64,000 nt of DNA, taken from an uncultured Bacteroidia bacterium (GTDB lineage Bacteria; Bacteroidota; Bacteroidia; Bacteroidales; Prolixibacteraceae). Both the position numbers and the translations under genes were made by a program. Positions within the stretch are counted from its first letter, which is position 1, and each line of letters begins with the position of its first letter. Below the pieces are notes generated by a model. The model was not told the DNA's origin and did no database searches. It saw nothing but the letters and a program-made list of their open reading frames with translations. Positions 38,774 through 48,622 of the stretch are shown here, one piece after another. Where the stretch lies: assembly GCA_903904515.1 (NCBI GenBank), contig CAIVCR010000049.1, forward strand, positions 62,001 to 126,000, in the 5' to 3' direction.

Positions 38774-40776
38774 TTAAAATCCTCCAGAAAGATAAGGGGC
38801 ATGCGGTCTGTGACCTGAGCTCCCACATTAACAGCAATTTTTTTCACTTTGGCGTCCATGGGCGAAAGAATTCGATTTTCAGATTTCATGGCCTCAATTA
38901 CCATCAAAAGATCGCCTTTTTTTATGATTTGATTTTCTATTACATTGATTTCTAATATTTTGCCATGAAGCGGAGATTTGATCTCACCACTTTCAAATTT
39001 TGAACTGTCATCTAAATCAGACTGAATCTCCAAATAACTAGTTAACAATCCGGGAAATAAAATGTTGTGATGGATATTTTCACAACTAACCTTTAGATTG
39101 TTATGATTCTCAAATATAGCTGAAATTCTGGTAGTTTTGTTGTCAATCACAATGTCAGTCCAATTTCCGGATTGATTACCAGTTGTAAAAACAGTTCTTA
39201 TTCCGTTCAGGACAAATGCAGGTCTGGATTTCTCTTTCAAGTCGGGAATTACCATATATACTTCATCATCAATCGAAAGGGGAACTTTAGCTGAAGCAGA
39301 ACGCCAGTATCCCAGATAATTCCATGGATTATTATTCGTTTCGCCGTATCCGCTCTTTAGATAGATCTTCCAAATGGCAAACGCAACAAGATAGTTTAGC
39401 TGATCTGAGTTAAATTTATTTATGTAATTATCTATCAGAATTTTGTGATTTTTCTTGCAAAATTCAACGGAGATCACGTTTTGTTGATAACCCGGATGGG
39501 TAAGAATCGTTTCAAGATATTTTACATTTGTTTCAGGACCTATGATATTCAGGTTTTTGATTCCATTTCTCAGCATACTAATGGCACTCTCCCTATCTTT
39601 ACCCGTCGCAATTAACTTCAGCAATAATGGATCAAATTGATTACCAAGTGATTGGCTGGAATTTATATCAGACTCAATCCTCAATTCTGAATATTCCGGC
39701 AGATTAACAGATAATAAGGGTGCTGTTGATGGGGTGAAATTTTGTGAAGGGTTTTCCGCATAGATCCTTAACTCAATGGCATGACCTGTTAATTTAATAT
39801 CTTCCTGTTTATAGGAAATTGGAAATCCTGAGGCAATCCTTAACTGTTCATTCACAATGTCAATTCCGGTAATCTCTTCCGTTACAGCATGTTCGACCTG
39901 TATACGTGGATTCATTTCCATAAAGAAATAGTTTCCCGATTCATCGACAAGAAATTCAACGGTACCTGCTCCGGAATAGTTAACTGCCTTTCCGATTTTT
40001 AGTGCAGCACTCAAGATCATAGCACGTAATTCCGGAGATAAAAAAATCGCCGGAGCCTCTTCAATAATTTTTTGATGGTTACGCTGAATAGAACATTCCC
40101 TTTCGTACAGATGTATAATATTATTGAAGTTATCACCTATTATCTGAACCTCGACATGACGGGCATTTTGAATGTACTGTTCAATAAAAAGCTCTCCATT
40201 ACCAAAATAATTTTGTGCTATGCGGGACGATTTTTCAACTTTCTGTTTAAATTCCTCATAGCTATGAACCAATTCCATCCCTTTACCACCACCACCAAAG
40301 GAGGCTTTTATCAATAGCGGATAGTGGAATAGCTTTTCGTCAGGGAGTGAAGACTGGGGATCGATCTTCTGACTGAATGCTACCGGAATTCCAAGGCTTA
40401 CAGCCAGCTGTTTAGCAGCGGGTTTGCTGCTCATTAAATTTAAGACCTCCGAAGAGGGGCCAATAAAGACGAGATGATTCTCTTCGCATGTTTTTGCGAA
40501 TGTATGGTTCTCAGATAGAAAGCCGTATCCTGGATGAATGGCTTGTGCACCTGTCGAAATAGCGATTTGAATTATTTTTGTGATATCCAAATAGGTTGAA
40601 TCCAATTCTCCATTTCCGAGGCTCACCGCTTCATCAGCCAACTTAACGAAATCAGCTTCCTTTTCCAGTTCCGTGTAAATAGAAACTGTTTTTATCCCTA
40701 ATTGTTTTGCCGAACGAATAATACGCAGGGCTATTTCCCCCCTGTTCGCAATTAATATTTTATCCAATAATTTCAT
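38770..40776 (-). CDS. liuD: Methylcrotonyl-CoA carboxylase, biotin-containing alpha subunit
   Basis: 668 aa. Biotin carboxylase domain (1-445; KILIANRGEIALRII, GGGGKGM, EMNPRIQVEH, GIDIVNEQLRIA), a BT-type linker, and a biotinyl domain with EAMKSEN (biotin Lys631; the usual AMKM is AMKS). Length matches MccA/LiuD. It carboxylates biotin with ATP and bicarbonate, then passes CO2 to the beta subunit encoded two genes upstream. The gene context (LiuB-type beta subunit, LiuC-type hydratase) decides between methylcrotonyl and propionyl specificity. It ends in a 4-base overlap with the acyl-CoA dehydrogenase. Confidence 0.9.
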   Translation of the reverse strand: MKLLDKILIANRGEIALRIIRSAKQLGIKTVSIYTELEKEADFVKLADEAVSLGNGELDSTYLDITKIIQIAISTGAQAIHPGYGFLSENHTFAKTCEENHLVFIGPSSEVLNLMSSKPAAKQLAVSLGIPVAFSQKIDPQSSLPDEKLFHYPLLIKASFGGGGKGMELVHSYEEFKQKVEKSSRIAQNYFGNGELFIEQYIQNARHVEVQIIGDNFNNIIHLYERECSIQRNHQKIIEEAPAIFLSPELRAMILSAALKIGKAVNYSGAGTVEFLVDESGNYFFMEMNPRIQVEHAVTEEITGIDIVNEQLRIASGFPISYKQEDIKLTGHAIELRIYAENPSQNFTPSTAPLLSVNLPEYSELRIESDINSSQSLGNQFDPLLLKLIATGKDRESAISMLRNGIKNLNIIGPETNVKYLETILTHPGYQQNVISVEFCKKNHKILIDNYINKFNSDQLNYLVAFAIWKIYLKSGYGETNNNPWNYLGYWRSASAKVPLSIDDEVYMVIPDLKEKSRPAFVLNGIRTVFTTGNQSGNWTDIVIDNKTTRISAIFENHNNLKVSCENIHHNILFPGLLTSYLEIQSDLDDSSKFESGEIKSPLHGKILEINVIENQIIKKGDLLMVIEAMKSENRILSPMDAKVKKIAVNVGAQVTDRMPLIFLEDFK

Positions 40777-40830
40777 GATATTATTGATTAATAATATTTT
40801 GTGGCGTATTTTTAAATGTGTTTGTATAAT

Positions 40831-41613
40831 TTACCATCTGGGTTTTCTTTTTTCAAGAAAAGCTGAAAATCCCTCCTGCGCCTCAGGTGAAATCCTGATT
40901 TTTGCCAATAAATTTGGGATTTGCTCAATCTTTTCACTTACGGCTAATTCAGTAAGCTGATTGATTAATTTTTTGGATTCAACAATTGCATTCCTGCCAT
41001 TGGATAATATCAGGTTGATTTGCTCGTTTAAATGAGACTCCATCTTCTCCGGAGTACTGAACGATTGATTAATCAAATTATAGTTGGCAGCTTCTTCTCC
41101 GGTAAAGTTTCGTGCTGTAAAAATAAGCTCTTTGAGATCTGAGGCACGCATTTTCTGAAGCAGATAAGGGGTAATCGAGGCCGCTGCCATTCCGATGCGG
41201 GTTTCACTCAATGAAAATTTTGAATCGGCAACACAATAGGAGAGATCGCTCGCCGCAACTATTCCGTTTCCACCACCAAAAACATTACCATGTACTGCTG
41301 CAATAACAACTTTACTACTTTTAAAAATATGACCGAACATATCTGACAGTTCTAAACTCTCCTTCAGATTTTCTTCTTCGCTTAACGTGAATGACTTTTT
41401 CATCCACAAAAGATCTGCTCCGGAACAAAATGATTTTCCTAAACCTCTGATTACGATAATTCTGATTTTATCATTTTCCTCAATTTGCGTAAAGAAGGTG
41501 GAAATTTCCCGGATCATAGTATCGTTTAACGCATTATGGACATCCGGACGGGCAAGCCACAGCGTTATAACATACTCATTAATTTCTGTTTTTAGTGTCA
41601 GGTAATTTTCCAT
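40831..41613 (-). CDS. liuC: Methylglutaconyl-CoA hydratase (LiuC-type enoyl-CoA hydratase)
   Basis: 260 aa crotonase. It shows the LiuC-like pattern FCSGADLLWMK, GNVFGGGNGIVAASD, LSETRIGMAAASITPYLL and the end IRISPEAQEGFSAFLEKRKPRW, which as I recall closely follows Pseudomonas LiuC. One catalytic Glu (SETRIG) is present; the other crotonase Glu position is replaced in GGGNGI, as in LiuC. It hydrates 3-methylglutaconyl-CoA to HMG-CoA, the branch point in this operon. It lies between the two carboxylase subunit genes. Confidence 0.9.
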   Translation of the reverse strand: MENYLTLKTEINEYVITLWLARPDVHNALNDTMIREISTFFTQIEENDKIRIIVIRGLGKSFCSGADLLWMKKSFTLSEEENLKESLELSDMFGHIFKSSKVVIAAVHGNVFGGGNGIVAASDLSYCVADSKFSLSETRIGMAAASITPYLLQKMRASDLKELIFTARNFTGEEAANYNLINQSFSTPEKMESHLNEQINLILSNGRNAIVESKKLINQLTELAVSEKIEQIPNLLAKIRISPEAQEGFSAFLEKRKPRW

Positions 41614-41678
41614 TCAAAAATTGCAATTGGGTTAAAAGATATAGGTTTTAGAATTATAATATATTGGCATATAATGTT

Positions 41679-43247
41679 TTACATTCTGTAGATTCCATTT
41701 TTAGGTGAGGTCGTTTTTTTATTGGATGCTGCTGAAATAGCCAATCCGATAATGGCTCTGGTATCAACAGGATTGATAATACCATCGTCCCAAAGCCTGG
41801 AAGAACTATAGTAAGCAGAGCTCTCTTTTTCAAATCTGCTTATCAGATCATCATTTTGATCATCGCTATTCCCTTTAATCGAGTTTAAAACTTGTTGTGC
41901 CTGCTGTCCACCCATTACACCTATCCTGGCATTTGGCCACATAAACAGGAAGTCCGGATTATAAGCCCTACCGGACATTGCATAGTTTCCTGCGCCAAAT
42001 GAGCCTCCAATGATTACCGTTATCTTGGGAACTACCGCCGTTGCGACTGCATGAATCAGCTTGGCACCATTACGGGCAATCCCCTCATGTTCGTACTTTT
42101 TTCCAACAATAAATCCGGATATATTTTGCAAAAATAGTAAGGGTATCTTTCTGAAATTGCAAAGCTCGATGAAATGAGCACCTTTAAGTGATGCCTCAGA
42201 AGTGAGAAATCCGTTATTGGCTATAATCCCTACAGGGAACCCCAAAATTCTTGAGTATCCTGTAATTAAGGTTGTACCATAATCGCGTTTAAACTCCTCA
42301 AACTTACTGCCATCAACTATTCTGGCAATGATTTCATAGACTTCCACTGGTTTTCTTAAATCTACAGGTGCTAAGCCAAACAATTCATCAGAGCTATAAG
42401 TTGGTTCTTCAATGGGATGATTCTCAAAATGCTGAGATTCGTTCTGAGGAATTAATTCAAAGATATTCCGGCAAATCCGGATTGCATCTATTTCATTTTC
42501 TGCAAGATGATCAGCTACACCTGATATACCGGTATGAACGAAGGCGCCACCAAGTTCTTCGGCGGTAACTTCTTCGCCGGTTGCAGCTTTGACCAGTGGG
42601 GGACCCCCAATGAAAATCGTCCCCTGGTTTTTAACAATAATGGTTTCATCACTCATCGCGGGGACATAGGCTCCTCCGGCAGTGCACGATCCCATGACAA
42701 TTGAAATCTGTGGTATTCCGGCAGCAGACATTTGCGACTGGTTATAGAAAATTCTTCCGAAACCATCGTGATCGGGGAAGATCCGGGCCTGCTCAGGGAG
42801 AAAGATTCCTCCTGAATCAACAAGGTAAATACATGGAAGATGATTCTTTAAGGCAATCTCCTGGCCCCGTAAATGTTTTTTTACCGTTTCACTGATATAG
42901 GTTCCACCCTTAACTGTGGCATCATTGGCAATAATCATACATATTTTACCATGGATCTTACCGATTCCGGTAATGATTCCTGCCGATGGAAACTGATCAT
43001 CATATTGTCCGAAAGCAGCCAGAGGAGAAAGTTCTAAAAAGGGGGTGTTCTGATCAATCAGCAATTCAATTCTGCTTCTGGCATCCATTTTTCCACGCGA
43101 GCGGTGTCTGATTACCGGTAATTCCTCATCACGATGAATCACATCATTCATCCTTGAATTAAAAATAGTTATCAACTCGGTATATGATTCAACAGACGCT
43201 TTAAACTGAGAGTCTAAAATATTGATATTTGAATGGATCTTTTTCAA
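41679..43247 (-). CDS. liuB: Methylcrotonyl-CoA carboxylase, beta (carboxyltransferase) subunit
   Basis: 522 aa. It has the MCC signature [32 protein letters not shown], then [14 protein letters not shown] and [21 protein letters not shown]; propionyl-CoA carboxylases have a NDSGGARIQEG form instead. A C-terminal MGGQQA motif supplies the second oxyanion hole. The start is TTG 43247: an in-frame TGA lies two codons upstream and the next ATG is 32 codons inside, after conserved N-terminal sequence. It lies 13 bases after the E1 gene. Confidence 0.93.
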   Translation of the reverse strand: MKKIHSNINILDSQFKASVESYTELITIFNSRMNDVIHRDEELPVIRHRSRGKMDARSRIELLIDQNTPFLELSPLAAFGQYDDQFPSAGIITGIGKIHGKICMIIANDATVKGGTYISETVKKHLRGQEIALKNHLPCIYLVDSGGIFLPEQARIFPDHDGFGRIFYNQSQMSAAGIPQISIVMGSCTAGGAYVPAMSDETIIVKNQGTIFIGGPPLVKAATGEEVTAEELGGAFVHTGISGVADHLAENEIDAIRICRNIFELIPQNESQHFENHPIEEPTYSSDELFGLAPVDLRKPVEVYEIIARIVDGSKFEEFKRDYGTTLITGYSRILGFPVGIIANNGFLTSEASLKGAHFIELCNFRKIPLLFLQNISGFIVGKKYEHEGIARNGAKLIHAVATAVVPKITVIIGGSFGAGNYAMSGRAYNPDFLFMWPNARIGVMGGQQAQQVLNSIKGNSDDQNDDLISRFEKESSAYYSSSRLWDDGIINPVDTRAIIGLAISAASNKKTTSPKNGIYRM

Positions 43248-43260
43248 TTTTCAGGTTTTA

Positions 43261-45681
43261 TCAATCATAAAGACCAGGGTACTTAGCAGGATTAAAAATA
43301 TGCATCATCTCATAAACTGCCTCGATAACTGTTTCCGTATTTGGCTTAGAAAAATATTCGCCATCTGTACCATAGGCACCCCGATGCACTTTAGCTGAGA
43401 GTGTTTTAGGTGGGGCATCAAGGTATTGAAATGCTTTCTGTTCTTCAACAACTTTTTGCATCATATAGGCTGTTGCTCCACCCGGAACATCCTCATCGAG
43501 AAACAGAATTTTTTTTGTTTTCTGAACAGACCGCCCTATTATCTGCTGAATATCAAATGGAATAAGTGTCTGTATATCAATTAATTCTGTTGATATATTT
43601 AATGCTCTTAATCTGTTGACAGCGCTGTGGGCAATCGTGACATTCCAGCCGTAAGTAACAATGGTAATGTCGGTTCCCTCTTCAATTATTTCTGGAATAC
43701 CAAGCGGAACTGTAAATTCGCCAAGGTTTTCGGGAACCATCTCGTGGATATAATATCCTTTCAATGGTTCAATCACCAAAGAAGGATTGTGTGCTTTCAG
43801 AAGCGTATTGTAAAACCCTGCTGCCTGGGTCATATTGCGTGGCACACAAATATTGACACCACTTATTGAGCCTATTAACATCCCCATGGGTGATCCGGAA
43901 TGCCACATACCCTGCAGCTGGTGCCCACGTGTACGGATGATAAGCGGAGCAATCTGTTGGCCGCTTGTACGATAATAGAGCGTAGAAAGGTCATCTGAAA
44001 TGGTAGGTAATGCATAAAGCAGATAATCGAGATACTGAATTTCAGCTATGGGACGAAATCCCCTGAGGGCAAGACCGATACCCTGGCCAATAATCGTGGT
44101 TTCCCTGATGCCGGTGTCAAATACCCTGTGGATACCATATTTCTCCTGCATCCCCTTCATCCCCTGATTTACATCGCCTAATTGCCCGGTATCCTCACCA
44201 AAAGTGATTAACAACGGATATTTGGCAAAGAGGATATCAAAATTCATATTTAGTATTTCGTGAGCAGGAACAGAAACAGGGTCAGGTGGATAAACCGGCT
44301 TAATTTCGTAATTTGTATCAAAATGATCTAAGTCATTAAATATGTGCGTGTTGTATTTTTCATATCCATTTTTCTCAATCTTTAATATCCAATTTAATAG
44401 GTTGCGTTTATTTTTTTGAAGCTCAGCAATCCCGTGCATGGAACGAAGTTGAGTCTTGGCTAAAGCGAGCAATTTTTTTCTGGTTGGGAATGGGGCAGCC
44501 AGGACCATCTCTAATTCCTCAGATATTTTAGACTGAAACGGGTTATTTTCAACTCCGATTGAAGCGATCAAATTCTGAAGTTGTTTCTTTTCTATATCAA
44601 AGTCCTGAATAAATGATTGCCAGGCCAGTTCTCTGGCTAGCCGGGCACGCTCAATAGCTTTAGCCTCAAGTGATACAATAGTTTCAAGATCGGAAATATT
44701 TTCCTCAAGTATCCATTCCCGAAATTTAATAATCGGATCATGAGCTTTCTCCCAGGCGATTCGCTGATCAGTTTTGTAACGCTCATGAGAACCTGAAGTC
44801 GAATGTCCTAAGGGCTGAGTGAGTTCGTTAATATGAAAAATTACCGGTATATGCTCCTCCCTGCAAATGCGGATCCCCTTTTCAAAGGTTTTGATTAAAG
44901 CCGGATAGTCGTAACCGAGGCAGACAAAGATTTTGCACCCAAGATCCTTTCCATCGGCTTCAAAACCTTTGAGTGCCTTGGAAATCGATCCTTTGGCAGT
45001 TTGAAGCTCCACAGGAACACTAATTCCAAAACCGTCATCCCAAATTGCCAGTGCCATTGGAACCTGAAGAACGCATGCAGCATTGATTGTTTCAAAAAAC
45101 ATCCCTTCCGAAGTACTCGATTCACCAATTGTTCCAAAAGCGACCTCATTTCCGGTAATCCTGTTTTCCAGATATTTTTGCAACTCAGGATTCTCCTTTA
45201 CAAGTTTGGAGGCCTGAGCCAAACCTAAAAGGCGAGGCATTTGTCCTGCAGTGGATGAAATATCAGAGGAAGAATTTTTTTGGGCCAATAAATTATCCAA
45301 CCCTTCTCCTTTGCCAAATGTTTTGGTTGCGTGGTGATTATTGAAGTTTCGTCCACCGGTCGAAGGGTTATTTTCCAGATCGGTATCACCATATATTTGA
45401 GCAAAGAATTCTTCAGGACTAAGCAAATCAGCTGCCATCATAAAAGTTTGATCTCTGTAATACCCTGATCTCCAGTCTCCATTTTGGAAATACTTTGCAT
45501 AGGCAACCTGAGCAAGCTCTTTACCGTCTCCAAAAATGCCAAAATGGGCACGACCTGCATGCACCTCTTTTCTCCCAAGAATACTAAGTTGACGGCTTAG
45601 AAATACAGTATAATAATCGTTAATAACGACCTCTTTTGTAACAGGTAACGATGGTATAAGCTTGTCCTCTTCCAGATGCAT
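43261..45681 (-). CDS. Fused alpha-beta E1 of a branched-chain-type 2-oxoacid dehydrogenase
   Basis: 806 aa thiamine-diphosphate enzyme. Residues 1-360 are E1 alpha-like and about 470-806 E1 beta-like (LITFGEDTGQLGDVNQG, RVFDTGIRETTIIGQGIGLA, FRPIAEIQYLDYLLYA), in one chain as often in Bacteroidota. The thiamine motif is altered: GES at 186-188 and WDDGFG at 214-219 instead of GDG and NN. First gene of the operon; the following leucine steps suggest 4-methyl-2-oxopentanoate as main substrate, giving isovaleryl-CoA. No E2 or E3 gene is nearby. Pyruvate or other branched oxoacids remain possible. Confidence 0.87.
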   Translation of the reverse strand: MHLEEDKLIPSLPVTKEVVINDYYTVFLSRQLSILGRKEVHAGRAHFGIFGDGKELAQVAYAKYFQNGDWRSGYYRDQTFMMAADLLSPEEFFAQIYGDTDLENNPSTGGRNFNNHHATKTFGKGEGLDNLLAQKNSSSDISSTAGQMPRLLGLAQASKLVKENPELQKYLENRITGNEVAFGTIGESSTSEGMFFETINAACVLQVPMALAIWDDGFGISVPVELQTAKGSISKALKGFEADGKDLGCKIFVCLGYDYPALIKTFEKGIRICREEHIPVIFHINELTQPLGHSTSGSHERYKTDQRIAWEKAHDPIIKFREWILEENISDLETIVSLEAKAIERARLARELAWQSFIQDFDIEKKQLQNLIASIGVENNPFQSKISEELEMVLAAPFPTRKKLLALAKTQLRSMHGIAELQKNKRNLLNWILKIEKNGYEKYNTHIFNDLDHFDTNYEIKPVYPPDPVSVPAHEILNMNFDILFAKYPLLITFGEDTGQLGDVNQGMKGMQEKYGIHRVFDTGIRETTIIGQGIGLALRGFRPIAEIQYLDYLLYALPTISDDLSTLYYRTSGQQIAPLIIRTRGHQLQGMWHSGSPMGMLIGSISGVNICVPRNMTQAAGFYNTLLKAHNPSLVIEPLKGYYIHEMVPENLGEFTVPLGIPEIIEEGTDITIVTYGWNVTIAHSAVNRLRALNISTELIDIQTLIPFDIQQIIGRSVQKTKKILFLDEDVPGGATAYMMQKVVEEQKAFQYLDAPPKTLSAKVHRGAYGTDGEYFSKPNTETVIEAVYEMMHIFNPAKYPGLYD

Positions 45682-45836
45682 ATTAAATTTTAAAAATTAA
45701 ATATCGATCCAACAATATTTTGTATGAATAACGAATATTTACAATTTAAGTTCTGAAAACCTCACAAAAATTATAAATTTACGCATCAAATTTCAATTTA
45801 CGTTCCAAACAGCGGATCAAATTGTTTTTTAAACGT

Positions 45837-46340
45837 TTAGTCCAGAATAATATCTTTTTCAAAATTTTTCTGAAGGGAAACCATCTTAATGGCTGTAAAA
45901 GCCGCTTCGTCACCTTTGTTTCCGAGCTTTCCACCAGCTCTATCGATGGCCTGTTGCTGATTGTCAGTAGTTAAAACGCCAAATATTACCGGAATATTGT
46001 ACTTGATGTTCAGATCAGTAGCCCCTTTGGCAACACCATGACAGATAAAGTCGAAGTGCCGGGTCTCCCCCTGAATTACACATCCTAATAATATTATGCC
46101 ATCTACATCGGTATATTCGGCAAAAAATTGCCCTCCAAGGGTCAATTCAAAACTTCCCGGAACATGGTTTACGAGAATATCTTCATCGTTTACTCCATGT
46201 TTTTTAAGGGTTTCAACGGCTCCACGGGCTAGTGCACCTGTTATTTCGTAGTTCCATTCTGAAACAACGATTCCGAATTTCATTCCATTACCATCCGGAA
46301 CTGAGTTCAGGTCATATTCTGATAGATTCTTTGTTGCCAT
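45837..46340 (-). CDS. ribH: 6,7-dimethyl-8-ribityllumazine synthase
   Basis: 167 aa. The penultimate riboflavin step. Motifs: [43 protein letters not shown] with the catalytic His, and [21 protein letters not shown]. Length is normal for the icosahedral or pentameric enzyme. It lies upstream of the leucine-isoprenoid operon on the same strand, separated by 155 bases, so probably a separate unit. FAD and FMN are used by the acyl-CoA dehydrogenase and Fni. Confidence 0.97.
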   Translation of the reverse strand: MATKNLSEYDLNSVPDGNGMKFGIVVSEWNYEITGALARGAVETLKKHGVNDEDILVNHVPGSFELTLGGQFFAEYTDVDGIILLGCVIQGETRHFDFICHGVAKGATDLNIKYNIPVIFGVLTTDNQQQAIDRAGGKLGNKGDEAAFTAIKMVSLQKNFEKDIILD

Positions 46341-46456
46341 TTATTGATAATTTTGGACAAAACTAGTAAGAAAAATGTGACATTGCGCAGCTGTTCTTAA
46401 TTTTGGAGAATCATAAGGGATATAATACCCCTTTTCATTAAGTTTACCCTTAACCT

Positions 46457-46660
46457 CTATTTTTCATCATCCAGAATCTCTTTCACCCTTCCAACCTCGC
46501 CATTGGTTAACCTAACTTTTATTCCGTGCGGGTGAAATTGGCTGTTTGTCAATATGTTCTGAACAACACCCTGAGTAAGTGCTCCGTTGCGCTGGTCTGC
46601 TTTCAAAACGATTGCAACTTCGATTCCTGGTCTAATATTCGCTCTGTTTCTTCCATCCAT
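46457..46660 (-). CDS. YwbE-family small protein
   Basis: 67 aa. The whole sequence fits the YwbE (DUF2196) family: MDGRNRANIRPGIEVAIVLKADQRNGALTQGVVQNILTNS.FHPHGIKVRLTNGEVGRV. The fold is a small beta barrel; function unknown, with an RNA-binding-like look. It stands 116 bases upstream of ribH and divergent from the PAP2 gene. A TATTTTTG element lies in its upstream region. Confidence 0.88.
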   Translation of the reverse strand: MDGRNRANIRPGIEVAIVLKADQRNGALTQGVVQNILTNSQFHPHGIKVRLTNGEVGRVKEILDDEK

Positions 46661-46762
46661 ACGACAATTGGAGTAAGTTGCCTCCGTTTTAATTTTTTTA
46701 ACTTAGTATTGCAAAAATATTTCTAAATATACGGATTAATTTGTTCATCATACTTTATAATA

Positions 46763-47545
46763 ATGAATCCTCGAAATTTAGCCTTTGCTTTTTTAATCCT
46801 TTTATTTCCAAATTTCCTTTTCTCCCAACAGTTTCGTTCGGGCGTTTTTTCCGATACACTAACTCTGATTTGCGGCAAATCAATTAAATTTCAGAATCAA
46901 ATTGTTCACCCTCAATGGGTCAAAGGGGCCATTGTTCCGGCTGGAATTATTATTGCAGGTGTTATTACCTTAGTTCCGGAATCGAATTGTTTATTAAGTA
47001 AGTATCGCATTCATGATGAGGTATTAAACTTGTTTCCTGGCGTTAATTCTCCGATAGATAATTATTTACAGTTTGCTCCGCTCGTGGCAGTATTTGGTCT
47101 GAATGCAGCGGGTTTAAAGGGGCGAAGCGATTTTGTCAATCAGGTTGTAATTTCAGCCAAAGCTGAATTATTAATGAATATTCTTGTTGATGGTATGAAA
47201 CCACTGTTTCATACGACGAGACCGTCAGGTGGGGCTAATTCAATGCCATCCGGTCATACTGCTCAGGCCTTTGTCTCAGCAACAATACTTGATATGGAGT
47301 ATCGCCACACATCACCCTGGATTAGTGTTGCCGGCTATGCTGCCGCAGCGACCACAGGTCTTTTCAGGATGATCAATAATAAGCATTGGATCTCAGATGT
47401 TTTGGTTGGAGCCGGAATCGGAATTTTCTCGACGAAAGTTGTTTATTTTACCCATCAATACCATTGGGGAAAAAAAGGTAATATGGTTATTCTTCCAACA
47501 ATTCTTAAAAAAGGGGGAGGAGTCACCTTTGCAATGTTACTTTGA
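46763..47545 (+). CDS. PAP2-family phosphatase, exported/membrane
   Basis: 260 aa with a signal peptide (ending LFSQQ). The phosphatase signature is complete: KPLFHTTRP (K-x6-RP), SMPSGHT (PSGH) and FRMINNKHWISD (R-x5-H-x3-D). It probably removes phosphate from lipids such as undecaprenyl or phosphatidylglycerol phosphates in the envelope. Single gene, convergent with the B12 operon after a 13-base gap. Confidence 0.9.
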   Translation: MNPRNLAFAFLILLFPNFLFSQQFRSGVFSDTLTLICGKSIKFQNQIVHPQWVKGAIVPAGIIIAGVITLVPESNCLLSKYRIHDEVLNLFPGVNSPIDNYLQFAPLVAVFGLNAAGLKGRSDFVNQVVISAKAELLMNILVDGMKPLFHTTRPSGGANSMPSGHTAQAFVSATILDMEYRHTSPWISVAGYAAAATTGLFRMINNKHWISDVLVGAGIGIFSTKVVYFTHQYHWGKKGNMVILPTILKKGGGVTFAMLL

Positions 47546-47558
47546 TTTCTGAAATTTC

Positions 47559-48620
47559 TTATTTGAAACAAAATGAACCCGGAATAATGCCGGTTTTAAA
47601 GCTGTCAATTTTCGCACCGAGTGCCGAATAACGGTAGATTACTCCAGGCTGCTGATAATCAATGGCATCACTTAGGTAAAGCTCAGATGTGGCTGGATCT
47701 ACTGCGAGGCTGTAGTATAAATGATTACCAGTCGCCAGGAAAGGTCGGTCATTTAAAGCTGGTTGTGTTACGCCAAGTTTCCAGATACCATTATTAATAA
47801 ACAACAACGAATCTCCGGCACTATTTATCGCAAGTCTCGAAGGGGCATTGTCGGATGTTAAAGCAAAGCTCTTCTCAATGGATCGATTTACCGGGTCGAT
47901 CCGCTGGAGCATTGGAGCCCTTGCATTTATTCCGTTTTTCACCCACCCGCCGTCACAAAGAGTCCAAATCTTATTGAACTTATCCACAACCAGACCGCCA
48001 GGTTGTTTGCCGGTTTTTATGGAATCAACAATCATATCGGTGCGGGTATCTATCACCAGAATGGTGTTGTCGAACGACCAGCAACTGACGAACAAAAAGT
48101 CGTTCCAAAGTACCAGCTGCTCAGTCGATAAGTGTCCCGGGGTTCGTATTTCTCCTGTAATTTTTAATGTTGCAGGATTTGCAATTGTGATTTTTCCAGC
48201 ATAAAGATCTGTAATATAAGCTTTTTCATTATTTGCAAATTGAATGTAACGGGGCGAGGTTAGCCCGGTAATTTTCCCAATATATTTCCCGTCTGATGGA
48301 TCAATCACATAAATCTTGCCTGAGTTATTTATTACAATATAACCCAGTTTATTATGAATGACCATCGATTGGGCAACATCACCCAGGGGCAGACCGTTGA
48401 TCGTGTAAAAAAGGTCATTTTGGACATTTTTTGTCGAAGGGTCATAAAAAGAGAGGGTGGCGTTCCCATACATGAAGTTGCCCTCGTTTATAATAAATAC
48501 CCCTTTGCTTAACAAATTAATGTTTTGATGATTTTTAACCCACTCATTATCTTTCATACAACCTGCAAGCGAAAGGAGTAGGATGACAACAAGGGCGATA
48601 TTTTGACAGTTGGTTCTCAT
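47559..48620 (-). CDS. YncE-like beta-propeller lipoprotein, probable BtuG-type B12-binding protein
   Basis: 353 aa with a lipoprotein signal (LSLAGC, Cys21). The body shows repeats of propeller blades (GYIVINNSGKIYVIDPSDGKYIGKI, KAYITDLYAGKITIANPATLKITGEI, FVSCWSFDNTILVIDTRTDMIVDSI). In Bacteroides the surface propeller BtuG binds B12 and caps BtuB. Here the gene is last in a riboswitch-led operon, 2 bases after the receptor gene, so a BtuG-like role is likely. No B12 contact residues can be assigned by eye. Confidence 0.8.
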   Translation of the reverse strand: MRTNCQNIALVVILLLSLAGCMKDNEWVKNHQNINLLSKGVFIINEGNFMYGNATLSFYDPSTKNVQNDLFYTINGLPLGDVAQSMVIHNKLGYIVINNSGKIYVIDPSDGKYIGKITGLTSPRYIQFANNEKAYITDLYAGKITIANPATLKITGEIRTPGHLSTEQLVLWNDFLFVSCWSFDNTILVIDTRTDMIVDSIKTGKQPGGLVVDKFNKIWTLCDGGWVKNGINARAPMLQRIDPVNRSIEKSFALTSDNAPSRLAINSAGDSLLFINNGIWKLGVTQPALNDRPFLATGNHLYYSLAVDPATSELYLSDAIDYQQPGVIYRYSALGAKIDSFKTGIIPGSFCFK

Positions 48621-48622
48621 TT

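Noticed and set aside
38770-43247. Propionyl-CoA or acetyl-CoA carboxylase reading of the biotin carboxylase pair
   Set aside because: The beta subunit has the MCC-type LVDSGG...[10 protein letters not shown] signature and the pair encloses a LiuC-type hydratase, so methylcrotonyl-CoA is far more likely.
32304-45681. Ordinary leucine degradation to acetoacetate
   Set aside because: No HMG-CoA lyase gene is in the cluster, and HMG-CoA reductase with the later mevalonate genes takes its place; not excluded if a lyase is encoded elsewhere.
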